A DNA stretch of 64,000 nt from Roseomonas gilardii (lineage in GTDB: Bacteria; Pseudomonadota; Alphaproteobacteria; Acetobacterales; Acetobacteraceae), in the NCBI RefSeq assembly GCF_001941945.1, contig NZ_CP015583.1, positions 1,291,001 to 1,355,000 on the forward strand, written 5' to 3'. Within the stretch, counting starts at the first letter, position 1; every line of letters starts with the position of its first letter. Both the position numbers and the translations under genes were made by a program. This document shows, piece by piece, positions 52,215 through 63,605 of the stretch. Under the pieces are notes generated by a model. That model was not told the DNA's origin, did not search any database, and worked only from the letters and a program-made list of their open reading frames with translations.

Positions 52215-53179
52215 GCCGGCTGGGTCTCGCTCTGCGCCGCCACGTCCGCCTCCGTCACGGGGGCGAGGGAGAGCACGCGCAGGGCCCGGGGCTGGATGTG
52301 GAAGCGCAAAGGGGGCGTCAGCATCTGGATCTCCCCGTCGGTGGAGACGCGCAGGCTGGGGCGGCTCGATTCGATGGTCAGGGCGGGGGTGAGGAAATGG
52401 TCCACCTCCTCGGTGCGCCGCCACAGGCCGAGACCCATGGCCGCCAGCATCACCAGCGACCAGAACAGGCCGAAGCGCTTCGGGCGGTGCACGGCCAGCA
52501 CCCCGCTGTCGAGCCTCGGGCGGTGGAAGAAGCTGCCCAGCGCCTCCTCATAGGGATTGTTGACCACGGACAGCGCGCGGGCCCGGACATGCCGGCGGAT
52601 CGTCGGCCCGCCCGCCCGCTCGGACCAGACGAGGTTCAGGCTCAGGGGCGGGCGGCCGAAGGCGCGCAGGGTGCCGAGGATGGTGCGCATCCGCGCGGCG
52701 ATGCCGGGCGTGCGGCGGTTCGCCTGCCGCAGCCGCGCGAAGCGGTTCGGCAGCCCCAGCACGGCCTGACAGGTGAAGATCTCGCCGTTCACCTCGCCGA
52801 TATCGATCCGCCGCGCCTCGGCACCGGCGAGCGCCTGAGCGGCTTCCAGCGGATCGAGCGGCATGCCGAGGTCGCGGGCAAGGATGTTGAGCGTGCCGAG
52901 CGGCAGGATGCCGAGGGCGATCCCCGTGCCGGCCAGCCTGCCGGCGGCGCCCCGCACCGTGCCGTCGCCACCGCCCACGATCACCAGCGCCGCCGGCAGG
53001 CTCCGCGTCGCGGCGATGGCGGCATCGAGCCGGCCCTCCATGTCGGAGGCGGCATCCTCGGCGATGATGTGGAGGTCGAAACCGGACTCGCGCAGGGCGT
53101 CTTCGATCTGTCCGGGCAGTTCCGGCCGGCCTGCGAGCGTTCCGGCGCGGTTGTTCATCACGAGTACGGCACGCGTCAT
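52211..53179 (-). CDS. diacylglycerol kinase family lipid kinase (YegS/DgkB-like)
   Basis: The 322-residue protein has the catalytic-domain signature VIVGGGDGTVRGAAGRL (the GGDGT nucleotide motif) and GILPLGTLNILARDLGMP. It also has the C-terminal beta-sandwich of the family. It should phosphorylate a lipid such as diacylglycerol. The pairing with a phosphoesterase is seen in other Alphaproteobacteria. The start at 53179 gives MTRAVLVMNNRAG. Confidence 0.87.
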   Translation of the reverse strand: MTRAVLVMNNRAGTLAGRPELPGQIEDALRESGFDLHIIAEDAASDMEGRLDAAIAATRSLPAALVIVGGGDGTVRGAAGRLAGTGIALGILPLGTLNILARDLGMPLDPLEAAQALAGAEARRIDIGEVNGEIFTCQAVLGLPNRFARLRQANRRTPGIAARMRTILGTLRAFGRPPLSLNLVWSERAGGPTIRRHVRARALSVVNNPYEEALGSFFHRPRLDSGVLAVHRPKRFGLFWSLVMLAAMGLGLWRRTEEVDHFLTPALTIESSRPSLRVSTDGEIQMLTPPLRFHIQPRALRVLSLAPVTEADVAAQSETQPA

Positions 53180-53232
53180 CCCGGTTCCCCTGCCTGTCCC
53201 AGCGCGGGCAGCCGAGGCGGCAACGCGGCCCC

Positions 53233-53258
53233 GGGCGGGATGGTTGCCCATCCCGCCC
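53233..53258 (-). terminator. second hairpin downstream of acnA
   Basis: GGGCGGGA-TGGTTGCCCA-TCCCGCCC forms an 8 bp stem next to the stronger hairpin at 53265-53287. The pair may form a tandem terminator or mRNA-stabilising element. Confidence 0.4.
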
Positions 53259-53264
53259 GCAGCG

Positions 53265-53287
53265 GCCGGGGGGTATGGCCCCCCGGC
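53265..53287 (-). terminator. hairpin after acnA
   Basis: GCCGGGGGG-TATGG-CCCCCCGGC makes a perfect 9 bp stem, 11 bases beyond the acnA stop on the minus strand. There is no T-run. Confidence 0.6.
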
Positions 53288-53297
53288 GTATGCGGCG

Positions 53298-55994
<2,697 letters not shown>

Positions 55995-56099
55995 GGCGCG
56001 TAAAACCCCTGCTAGACGTTGGTGACGTTTAACCGGCTTGAAGCATGGCGGCCGGTGCGGGTCCAGGGGGACCACAGAAGCAGTCATAAGGTGGGGACC

Positions 56100-56690
56100 G
56101 TGCTGACGGCGGAAAAGCTGCATTTGCGCCGTGGGGGCCATGACGTGGTCGCCGATTTGGACTTCACTGTGAGTCCTGGCGAAGCGATAGTAATTCTCGG
56201 TCGCAACGGCGCCGGCAAGTCCTCGCTTCTTCGGGCCCTGGCCGGGCTGCTGCGTCCCGCCGGGGGGCTGGTCGCCTGGAATGGCGCCGACATCGCCGCC
56301 GACCCCGCCGCCCATGCCCGCCGCCTGCGCTGGGTCGGGCATCTCGATGCCGCCAAGCCCTCCCTCTCCGTGCGGGAGAACCTGGAGTTCCTGGCGCGGC
56401 TCCTGGGTGGGTCGGTGCAGGCGGCGCTGGATGCCCTGGCGCTGAACGCCATCGCCGAACAGCCGGCCCGCGCCCTGTCCTCCGGCCAGAAGCGCCGCCT
56501 CGCCCTGGCGCGGCTGGCGCTCTCGCCCGTCCCGCTCTGGCTGCTGGACGAGCCGACGGTGGGGCTGGACACCGCCTCCGTCGCGCGGCTCGGCCCGCTC
56601 CTGGCCCGGCACAGGGCGGGCGGCGGCATGGTGCTGGCCGCGACGCATCTGCCGCTGCCCCTGCCGGACATGCGGGAGATCACGCTGTGA
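56100..56690 (+). CDS. ccmA: heme exporter ATPase CcmA
   Basis: The 196-residue ATPase has Walker [16 protein letters not shown], signature [16 protein letters not shown] and Walker [13 protein letters not shown]. It is typical in length for CcmA. The GTG at 56100 has AAGGTGGGG just upstream. With CcmB it forms the ABC part of the system that releases heme-loaded CcmE during c-type cytochrome maturation. Confidence 0.9.
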   Translation: MLTAEKLHLRRGGHDVVADLDFTVSPGEAIVILGRNGAGKSSLLRALAGLLRPAGGLVAWNGADIAADPAAHARRLRWVGHLDAAKPSLSVRENLEFLARLLGGSVQAALDALALNAIAEQPARALSSGQKRRLALARLALSPVPLWLLDEPTVGLDTASVARLGPLLARHRAGGGMVLAATHLPLPLPDMREITL

Positions 56691-56718
56691 GGCGCCGCCC
56701 GATCACGGGGGCTGCGCG

Positions 56719-57378
56719 GTGAGGCCCTGGCTCGCCGTCCTGTCCCGGGAACTGCGGCTCGCGGTCCGCCATCCAGGCGATGCATTGGCCGCAATGCTGT
56801 TCTTCCTCGTGGTCTGCTCTCTCTTCCCCTTCGGCGTGGGCCCGAGTCCGGAGGCCCTGGCGCGCCTCGCGCCCGGCGCGCTGGTGGCGGCCGGGCTGCT
56901 GGCCGCGCTGCTGCCGCTGGACCGGCTCTTCGGCGCGGAGGCCGAGGACGGGTCGCTCGACCTGCTGCTCCTCTCCGGCCTCTCGCCGGCCGCCCTGGCG
57001 CTGGCCAAGGCCACCGGCCACTGGCTGACCACCGGCCTGCCGTTGGTGGCGGCCGTGCCGCTGGCCGGCGCCATGCTGAACCTCGATCCCGCGGCCTGGC
57101 CCACCGCCTGCGCCGCCCTGGCCCTGGCCGGGGTGGTGCTGTCGCTGCTCGGCACGCTCGGCGCGGCGCTCACCCTGGGCGCGCGGCGCGGCGCGGCGCT
57201 GCTGCCCGTGCTGGTGCTGCCCCTGTCCGTGCCGGTGGCCATCTTCGCCGCCGCCGCCATCGAGGCCGCCACCGCCGGCCTGTCGCCGCGTCCCTACCTC
57301 CTGCTGCTGGCCGCCCTGGCCGCGCTGGCCACGCCCCTGGCGCCCCTGGCGGCCGGGTCGGCCCTGCGGGGCGATTGA
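56719..57378 (+). CDS. ccmB: heme exporter membrane protein CcmB
   Basis: This 219-residue membrane protein has about six helices and the CcmB opening LAVLSRELRLAVRHPGDALA. PLDRLFGAEAEDGSLDLLLL is also diagnostic. It starts with GTG 28 bp after ccmA. The usual next genes (ccmC, ccmD, ccmE) do not follow. An unrelated pair does. Confidence 0.9.
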   Translation: MRPWLAVLSRELRLAVRHPGDALAAMLFFLVVCSLFPFGVGPSPEALARLAPGALVAAGLLAALLPLDRLFGAEAEDGSLDLLLLSGLSPAALALAKATGHWLTTGLPLVAAVPLAGAMLNLDPAAWPTACAALALAGVVLSLLGTLGAALTLGARRGAALLPVLVLPLSVPVAIFAAAAIEAATAGLSPRPYLLLLAALAALATPLAPLAAGSALRGD

Positions 57379-57466
57379 CGCCGGCCTCACCGCACAGGAG
57401 AGCGATGAGTCCCTTGAATCCCGCCGCCAGCCGGTTCATTCGGAAGACCAAGGAGAAACCACGGTC

Positions 57467-57883
57467 ATGCCGACCTTCAAGGGCAAGCCGCCCGGCGCCG
57501 GCGCCGGCGAGATTTCCCGGCGCACCGCCGCCCTGCGCCCATCGATCGCACTGGAGCCGAAGCAGCGGGACAAGGCGCGCCAGCTCCGCCGCCAGGGCCA
57601 TGAGCCCGAACAGATCGCCAAGGCGCTGAACGTGCCGCTGGAGGAGGTCGAGAAGGCGCTGGTGCAGATGCGCATGCCGCGCCCCGAGACCACGCGCGGC
57701 ACGCTGAACGTCACGCTGGACGCGCATCGCCTCGTGATGAGGGAGCGCAAGGGTGACGAGCCCGTCTGGGTCACCATGGACCGGCTGCTGGGCGAACTGC
57801 TGCGCCTGCGGGCGGACCGGGACCGGCCGAAGCGGCTGAAGGAGAGCCAGGCCGCGCTGCCGCTGTTCAACAGCGAGGCGTGA
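57467..57883 (+). CDS. conserved-type small protein with helix-turn-helix-like segment
   Basis: The 138-residue basic protein contains a likely helix-turn-helix (KARQLRRQGHEPEQIAKALN followed by VPLEEVEKAL). It then has a beta/helix segment RGTLNVTLDAHRLVMRERKG and a charged C-terminus. The HTH suggests nucleic-acid binding, perhaps regulation. No family name is recognised. It follows ccmB by 88 bp with AAGGAG upstream, and overlaps the start of the alginate lyase-like gene by 4 bp. Confidence 0.65.
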   Translation: MPTFKGKPPGAGAGEISRRTAALRPSIALEPKQRDKARQLRRQGHEPEQIAKALNVPLEEVEKALVQMRMPRPETTRGTLNVTLDAHRLVMRERKGDEPVWVTMDRLLGELLRLRADRDRPKRLKESQAALPLFNSEA

Positions 57884-59037
57884 GGGCGCCCGCCATGCCG
57901 CCGGACGGGACGAGGGCGGCCCCGGACCGGCGATCCCGGCGTCCCCGGGCCGGGCTGGCCCTGCTGCTGCTTCTGTCGGGGGGCGCTGCGGCGGCGGAGC
58001 CACTGCGGACGCCCTTCGTCCCGCTGCCGCCCGCGACGGGGCCGGCGGCGCAATGCCCGGCGCCCCCGGAGGCGATGCGCAGCATCGAGGGCGTGTCCTT
58101 CTACACCGACCCGGCCTTCTCCCGCCCCGATCCGGAGCGGCTGGCCGCCGATGCCGCCGTGCAAAAGCGGCTGGATGACTGGCTGGACGCGGTGCAGGCC
58201 GCCGTGGAGCAGGCCCGGAACGGGCAGGCGGGGGCGGCCGCCTGCGCCCTGTCCCTGCTCGACGACTGGGCCAAGTCCGGCGCCATGCTGGGCGCCGTGA
58301 ACCAGCAGGGCGCCTATCACCGTGTCTGGGCCCTGGCCGGCGCCGGGCTCGCCTTCCTGCGGATCCGTGACGCGGCGGGGCTGGAGCCCGTCTCGATCGG
58401 GCGTGTCGGCCGCTGGATGCGCGAGGTCGCGACGGCCATCCAGCCCCGCTACGACCGGGAATCCCGGGCGCTGGTCAGCGATGTGCGCAACAACCACGCC
58501 GCCTGGGCCGGGCTCGCCGTGGCGGTGGCCGGCATCGCCAGCGACAGCCGGGCGCATTTCGACTGGGGCATGGCGCGCCTGCACGCGCAGCTCGCCCAGG
58601 TGACGGGGGAGGGGGCGCTGCCGCAGGAACTCGCGCGCGGCGCCCTGGCACTGCACTACCACCTCTTCGCGCTGGAACCGATCTCGGCGCTGGAACGCCT
58701 CGCCGCCGCCAACGGCGTGGCCCTGCCGTCCGGGGAGCAGGCATCGCTGGAGCGCCTGACCGGCTTCGTCCTGGCTGCCGCCAAGGACCCGTCGCGGATC
58801 GGGACGCTGGCGGGTGTGGTGCAGTCCGACCCCTGGCTGAAGGGCCGGTCGCCGCTTTCCGAAGCGGCGGGGCTGGAGATCCGTGCCCAGGCACGGCCCG
58901 ATGCGGCGCTGGAGACCGCGCTCGCGCCGTTCCGCCCTTACCGTGCGCGCTGGCTCGGAGGAATGGTCACGGGGCGGTGGGCACCTGCTTTCCCGGCAGC
59001 GGAGGGAGAACCCGTTCCGACCCCGGAAAAGCCTTGA
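57880..59037 (+). CDS. PL5 alginate lyase-like secreted protein
   Basis: This 385-residue protein has an N-terminal signal peptide (RAGLALLLLLSGGAAAAEP) and an alpha-helical barrel matching AlgL-type lyases. The segments are RNNHAAWAGLAVAVAGIASD (the catalytic Asn-His area), HFDWGMARLHAQLAQV and ALALHYHLFALEPISALE. PL5 enzymes cleave poly-mannuronate by beta-elimination. Its GTG overlaps the upstream stop. An ATG at 57895 is an alternative. No alginate synthesis genes are nearby, so the enzyme may serve polymer breakdown or another uronate. Confidence 0.8.
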   Translation: MRAPAMPPDGTRAAPDRRSRRPRAGLALLLLLSGGAAAAEPLRTPFVPLPPATGPAAQCPAPPEAMRSIEGVSFYTDPAFSRPDPERLAADAAVQKRLDDWLDAVQAAVEQARNGQAGAAACALSLLDDWAKSGAMLGAVNQQGAYHRVWALAGAGLAFLRIRDAAGLEPVSIGRVGRWMREVATAIQPRYDRESRALVSDVRNNHAAWAGLAVAVAGIASDSRAHFDWGMARLHAQLAQVTGEGALPQELARGALALHYHLFALEPISALERLAAANGVALPSGEQASLERLTGFVLAAAKDPSRIGTLAGVVQSDPWLKGRSPLSEAAGLEIRAQARPDAALETALAPFRPYRARWLGGMVTGRWAPAFPAAEGEPVPTPEKP

Positions 59038-59115
59038 GCGGGCGCCCTCCCGGCCGCATGGCATGGGAGTGTGGCCGAAAGGACATGCGATGGAACATTC
59101 CGTTTGATGCACATT

Positions 59116-59130
59116 GAGATTGATAATCTC
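59116..59130. promoter_or_regulatory. Fur-box-like palindrome upstream of the siderophore receptor
   Basis: GAGATT-GAT-AATCTC is a perfect 6-3-6 inverted repeat preceded by ATT. It resembles the ATTGAGAATGATTCTCAAT form of the Fur site. It lies 46-60 bases before the receptor start codon in AT-rich DNA, so iron repression of the receptor is likely. Confidence 0.65.
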
Positions 59131-59175
59131 TCTGAATAAGAACCCCGGCTAAGAAAAATCCGCCGGAGACTGGAA

Positions 59176-61362
59176 TTGACCACCGCACCGAAGCGTTCCG
59201 GCGCCCCGGGCATGGCAGGCCTCGCGCTGCTGGCCGTACCGCTGGCCCTGACTCCCCGGGCCGTCATGGCCCAGGACGGCACGGTGCAACTGCCGGAGGT
59301 CCAGGTGCAGGGACAGCGGCAGACCTCCACCGGGCCGGTGCAGGGCTATGTCGCCACGCAGAGCGCCTCCGCCACCAAGACCGACACGCCGCTGATCGAG
59401 ACGCCGCAATCCGTCACCGTCGTCACGCGCGACCAGATGGACGACCGCGCCGTGCGCAACGTGGAGGAGGCGCTGGCCTACGTGCCCGGCCTCGCCACCG
59501 GCTTCTCGGGCAACGACACGCGCTTCGACAGCTTCCGCCTGCGCGGCTTCGACGCGCGGTCGAGCCAGTTCCTCGACGGGCTGCGCCTGCTGCGGCAGTT
59601 CGGCCCGACCTCGATGGAGCAGGAAGGGCTGGAGCGGATCGAGGTGATCCGCGGCCCCAACTCGGTGCTCTATGGCCAGACGCCGCCGGGCGGCATGATC
59701 AACATGATCAGCAAGCGCCCCACCGAGCGCCCCTTCGGCGAGGTGAACCTGCAGGCCGGTTCCTATGACCGCTACCAGGGCAGCTTCGACCTGGGCGGGC
59801 CGCTGACCCAGGACGGGCAGTTCCTCTACCGGCTGACCGGGCTGGTGCGGCAGAGCGGCACCCAGGTCGATCATGTCGATGACGACCGCTACTTCATCGC
59901 CCCGGCCATCACCTGGCGGCCCAGCGCGGACACGACGCTGACCCTGCTCGGGCGCTTCCAGTACGACCAGGGCGGCTCGCCCATCGGCCTGCCGGCCGTG
60001 GGCACGCTGCTGCCGAACCGCAACGGGACGATCAAGCGCAACTGGTTCGCGGGCGAGCCGGGCTTCAACAACTCCGACATCACCACCACCAGCATCGGCT
60101 GGAACTTCGAGCACCGCTTCGACGATGTCTGGAGCGTGCGGCAGAACGCCCGCTACATGCACAACCGCGTGGCCTACGAGACCATGTATGTCAGCGGCCT
60201 CTCGGCGGACCAGCGCCGCCTGACGCGCGGCAGCCTGCTGCAGCGGGAAAGCTCCGACACGGTCAACCTCGACAACAGCGTCGAGGCGCGCTTCGATACC
60301 GGGGCGCTGCGGCACACGGTCCTCGCGGGCTATGACTTCCGGCAGTACTGGGGCCACTACCAGGCCAATTTCGGCCAGACCGGCACCGTCCCGTCGCTCG
60401 ACATCTTCACCCGCAACTACGGCGCGGCGGTCCCCGACCCGCGCCTCGGCACGGGCGCGAAGACCGACCGCAACGACGATTACGGCCAGCACGGCATCTA
60501 TCTGCAGGACCAGGTCCGGCTCGACCGGCTGCTGATCACCGGCGGGCTGCGGCAGGACTGGTCCACCACCAGCCAGACCTCGCGCCGCAACGGGGTGCGC
60601 ACGCGCTCCGACGACGATGCGCTGACCGGGCGCATCGCGGTGATGTACCTCTTCGACGTCGGCCTCTCGCCCTATGCGAGCTACACCACCTCCTTCGACC
60701 CCGTGATCGGTGCCACCGCGGCCCAGCGCGGCGCCACGCCGTTCAAGCCGACGGAGGGCGAGCAGTACGAACTCGGCGTGAAGTACCAGCCGCCGGGCCG
60801 CAACAGCTTCGTCACCGCGGCGGTGTTCGAGCTGACGCAGACCAACGTCACCACCCGCGACCCGGTCTATACCTCCTCCCAGATCCAGACGGGCGAGGTG
60901 CGCTCGCGCGGCGTGGAGCTGGAGGCCGTGGCGAGCCTGGCGGAAGGGCTCGACCTCACCGCCTCCTACACCTACCTCGATGCCGAGATCACCAAGAGCA
61001 ACACGCTGATCACCGGCACGACGCGCACCACCAAGGGCAACCGCCCGGGGCTGGTGCCGGCGCATACGGCCAATCTCTGGATGAAGTACCGCTTCGACCG
61101 GGATTCGAAGCTGGCCGGCCTCGGGCTGGGCGGCGGCGTGCGCTACATCGGCAACCTCTATGGCGAGGATGCCAACCAGTACCTCTCGCCCTCGGTGACG
61201 CTGTTCGACGCCTCGGTGAGCTACGACCTCGGCCAGTACCGGCTGTCGGTGAACGCGAGCAACCTCTTCGACAAGGAGTACGTCTCCTCCTGCACCGGCA
61301 CCTACTACTGCTACTGGGGCAATGGCCGCACGGTGATCGGCAACGTCTCCTACCGCTGGTGA
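59176..61362 (+). CDS. TonB-dependent ferric-siderophore receptor (FhuA family)
   Basis: The 728-residue outer-membrane receptor starts with a signal peptide (MAGLALLAVPLALTPRAVMA). A TonB-box-like LPEVQVQG and the plug domain follow (IETPQSVTVVTRDQMDDR, RGPNSVLYGQTPPGGMIN). A 22-strand barrel ends in FDKEYVSSCTGTYYCYWG with terminal Trp. The two C-terminal cysteines are typical of hydroxamate-type siderophore receptors. The TTG start at 59176 has GGAG eight bases upstream. An upstream Fur-like site supports iron control. Confidence 0.9.
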   Translation: MTTAPKRSGAPGMAGLALLAVPLALTPRAVMAQDGTVQLPEVQVQGQRQTSTGPVQGYVATQSASATKTDTPLIETPQSVTVVTRDQMDDRAVRNVEEALAYVPGLATGFSGNDTRFDSFRLRGFDARSSQFLDGLRLLRQFGPTSMEQEGLERIEVIRGPNSVLYGQTPPGGMINMISKRPTERPFGEVNLQAGSYDRYQGSFDLGGPLTQDGQFLYRLTGLVRQSGTQVDHVDDDRYFIAPAITWRPSADTTLTLLGRFQYDQGGSPIGLPAVGTLLPNRNGTIKRNWFAGEPGFNNSDITTTSIGWNFEHRFDDVWSVRQNARYMHNRVAYETMYVSGLSADQRRLTRGSLLQRESSDTVNLDNSVEARFDTGALRHTVLAGYDFRQYWGHYQANFGQTGTVPSLDIFTRNYGAAVPDPRLGTGAKTDRNDDYGQHGIYLQDQVRLDRLLITGGLRQDWSTTSQTSRRNGVRTRSDDDALTGRIAVMYLFDVGLSPYASYTTSFDPVIGATAAQRGATPFKPTEGEQYELGVKYQPPGRNSFVTAAVFELTQTNVTTRDPVYTSSQIQTGEVRSRGVELEAVASLAEGLDLTASYTYLDAEITKSNTLITGTTRTTKGNRPGLVPAHTANLWMKYRFDRDSKLAGLGLGGGVRYIGNLYGEDANQYLSPSVTLFDASVSYDLGQYRLSVNASNLFDKEYVSSCTGTYYCYWGNGRTVIGNVSYRW

Positions 61363-61398
61363 AGCGCAGGCCGGGGCACCCCCAGGTCCCCCGGCCGC

Positions 61399-62538
61399 CT
61401 ATCCGGGGCCGACCCAGTAGGTCCCTTCGAAGGGCACGGCGGCGAAGCGGCGGTTGATTTCCGCCAGCGTCGCCGCCGGGTCGAGATCCGCGAAGAGGTC
61501 CGGCCGCAGCCAGCGCGCCATCGCCTCCAGCGCGGCGATGCCGACCGGGCTGCCGAAGACCGGGTTCCACAACCCATAGACGCGCCTGTCCCGCGTGGCG
61601 GGCAGGGCCACGAGTTCCGGCGAGGCCATCAGCGCCTCCAGCGAGGCCCTGGCCTCGGCCAGCGTGACGCCCGTGCCGACGCGCAGGCCCTGCTGGTCCT
61701 CGTCATGGCGGTTGCCGGTGTTCACCACGATCTCCGGCGCCACGGCGAGGAGCTGCTCCAGGTTGATCTCGCCGCCGCGCGGGCCGGGCAGCATGCCCTC
61801 GGACAGGTTCCGCACGCCCACCAGCGAAAGCATCTGCCCCGTGCCGTCATTCCCGGCCACCCAGCAGCAGGGCCGCCGCCCGGCGAAGGCGTTCATGATC
61901 ACCCCCGGCCTCGGGCCGGCATGGGCGGCGACACGCTCGCGGATGCGCGCCAGCCGCTCCTCCTGGAAGCCGATCACCGCCTCGGCCCGTTCCTCGCAGC
62001 CCAGCGCCCGGCCCAGCAGGCGGATGCTCGGGATGCCGTTGCTGAGCGGCCGCTGGAAGTTGTCGATGAAGATCACCGGAATGCCGGCGGAGGCGAGGTG
62101 CTCGACATTCTGCCGCGTCTCGGCCGAGCCGAGCTGCCAGGTGCTCAGGATCACCAGCTCCGGCCGCAGCGCCAGCACCCGCTCCACCGAAAGGCCCTGA
62201 CCCACCGCGCTGGTGAGCTCCGGCACCTGGTTCATCGCCGGGAAGCGCTGGCGGAAGGCCCGGTCGCTGCCCTGGTCGTGCTGCTTCAGGTCGCCGCCCA
62301 TGCCGACCAGCAGGGAGACGGGGTCGGGCAGCAGCACCGACAGGGTCAGGAGCTGGAAGTTCTCGGCCAGCAGGATCGCCCGGGGCTGCCGCGGGAGCGT
62401 GACCTCGCGCCCCGCCAGATCCGTGACACGGCGCGGCCATCCGCCATCCGCTGCCTGGGCGCGCACCGGCGGAGCGAGCCAGGGCAGCAGCGGCAGCAAT
62501 GGCAGCGCGAGGCGGAGGCGGGAGGAAATGCGGGCCAA
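61399..62538 (-). CDS. ABC-type iron/siderophore-like periplasmic binding protein
   Basis: This 379-residue class III binding protein has a signal peptide (SRLRLALPLLPLLPWLAPPV) and the FecB/BtuF-type features VTDLAGREVTLPRQPRAILL and AVAPEIVVNTG. I choose the TTG at 62538 because AGGAGG lies about nine bases upstream. The alternative ATG at 62604 lacks a good site and would precede the signal with polar residues. It converges with the receptor gene across a 36 bp gap. No permease or ATPase accompanies it here. Confidence 0.85.
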   Translation of the reverse strand: MARISSRLRLALPLLPLLPWLAPPVRAQAADGGWPRRVTDLAGREVTLPRQPRAILLAENFQLLTLSVLLPDPVSLLVGMGGDLKQHDQGSDRAFRQRFPAMNQVPELTSAVGQGLSVERVLALRPELVILSTWQLGSAETRQNVEHLASAGIPVIFIDNFQRPLSNGIPSIRLLGRALGCEERAEAVIGFQEERLARIRERVAAHAGPRPGVIMNAFAGRRPCCWVAGNDGTGQMLSLVGVRNLSEGMLPGPRGGEINLEQLLAVAPEIVVNTGNRHDEDQQGLRVGTGVTLAEARASLEALMASPELVALPATRDRRVYGLWNPVFGSPVGIAALEAMARWLRPDLFADLDPAATLAEINRRFAAVPFEGTYWVGPG

Positions 62539-62556
62539 GGGCGGGGCCTCCTGGAA

Positions 62557-62574
62557 GCGAGAACCGCTCGCAAT
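62557..62574. promoter_or_regulatory. Fur-box-like site upstream of the binding-protein gene
   Basis: Read toward the gene, ATTGCGAGCGGTTCTCGC contains the inverted repeat GCGAG-CGGTT-CTCGC and resembles the ATTGCGA-N-TTCTCGC type of iron-responsive site. It lies about 20 bases before the start codon chosen here. Confidence 0.5.
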
Positions 62575-62624
62575 AAGGGGCGCCCGGCCCACGGCACAAG
62601 GCACCCGCCATCATTCTCCCGGCG

Positions 62625-63605
62625 CTACTCGCTCCGGCGCGGCCGCTCCATCAGCCGCCCGACCGCCTGGGCCACGTCGAGCCGCCCCGCCAGCACGGCG
62701 GCGACGGTGGCGCTGACCGGCATCTCCACCCCGGCCGCCGCGGCGCGGGCGAGCAGGGCGGGCGCGGTGGCCGCCCCCTCCGCGACTCCCCGGCTGTCCG
62801 CCAGCGCCTCGGCCGGGCTCAGGCCGCGCCCCAGCGCATGGCCCAGCGCGAAGTTCCGGCTGCTCGGCCCGGTGCAGGTCAGCAGCAGGTCCCCCAGGCC
62901 GGAAAGCCCGGCGGCGGTCTCGGCCCGCCCGCCCAGCGCCACCACGAGGCGCGCGATCTCGGCCAGGGTGCGCGTGACCAGGGCGGCGCGGGCATTCTCG
63001 CCCAGCCCGGCGCCCATGGCGGCCCCGGCGGCGATGGCCGCGACATTCTTGGCGGCGCCGCAGATCTGCACGCCGAGCACGTCCTCGCCCTCGTAGAGGC
63101 GGAAGGCCGGCGTGGCGAGGCGGGCGCAGGCGGCGGCGCGCAGCACCGGATCGGTGCTGGCCAGCACGGCGGCGGCGGGCAGGCCGGCCGCCACCTCATG
63201 CGCGAAATTCGGCCCGGAGAGCACGGCGGCGGGCAGGCCCGGCCGCAGCTCGGCCAGCACCTCCAGCGGCAGCAACAGCGAGCTGCTCTCCACCCCCTTG
63301 GCCACCGCCACCACCGGCGGCAGTTCCGGCATGGCGGCGACGGCGGCGCGCAGCGGCTGCATCGGCACGGCCAGCACGGCGAGGCTCGCCCCCTCCAGCG
63401 CCTCGGCGGCATCGGCGGTCACGCGCAGCCCCTCCAGCACCGCATCCGGCAGGCGCGGGTTCCGGTGCGTCCCGCGCATCGCCGCCGCCTTCTCCGGGTC
63501 GCGCGCCCAGAGCGTCACCCGGTTGCCCGCCCGTGCCGCCTGGATCGCCAGCGCCGTGCCCCAGGCCCCGGCGCCAAGGACGGCGAGCCTGTTCGCCTCA
63601 CTCAT
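62625..63605 (-). CDS. gpsA: NAD(P)H-dependent glycerol-3-phosphate dehydrogenase
   Basis: The 326-residue enzyme reduces dihydroxyacetone phosphate to glycerol-3-phosphate for phospholipid synthesis. It has the N-terminal dinucleotide fold VLGAGAWGTALAIQAARAG. The catalytic-lysine segment is ICGAAKNVAAIAAGAAMG, and SGPNFAHEVAAGLP, AETAAGLSGLGDLLLTCTG are also diagnostic. It overlaps the upstream rlmJ stop by 8 bp. Confidence 0.94.
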   Translation of the reverse strand: MSEANRLAVLGAGAWGTALAIQAARAGNRVTLWARDPEKAAAMRGTHRNPRLPDAVLEGLRVTADAAEALEGASLAVLAVPMQPLRAAVAAMPELPPVVAVAKGVESSSLLLPLEVLAELRPGLPAAVLSGPNFAHEVAAGLPAAAVLASTDPVLRAAACARLATPAFRLYEGEDVLGVQICGAAKNVAAIAAGAAMGAGLGENARAALVTRTLAEIARLVVALGGRAETAAGLSGLGDLLLTCTGPSSRNFALGHALGRGLSPAEALADSRGVAEGAATAPALLARAAAAGVEMPVSATVAAVLAGRLDVAQAVGRLMERPRRSE

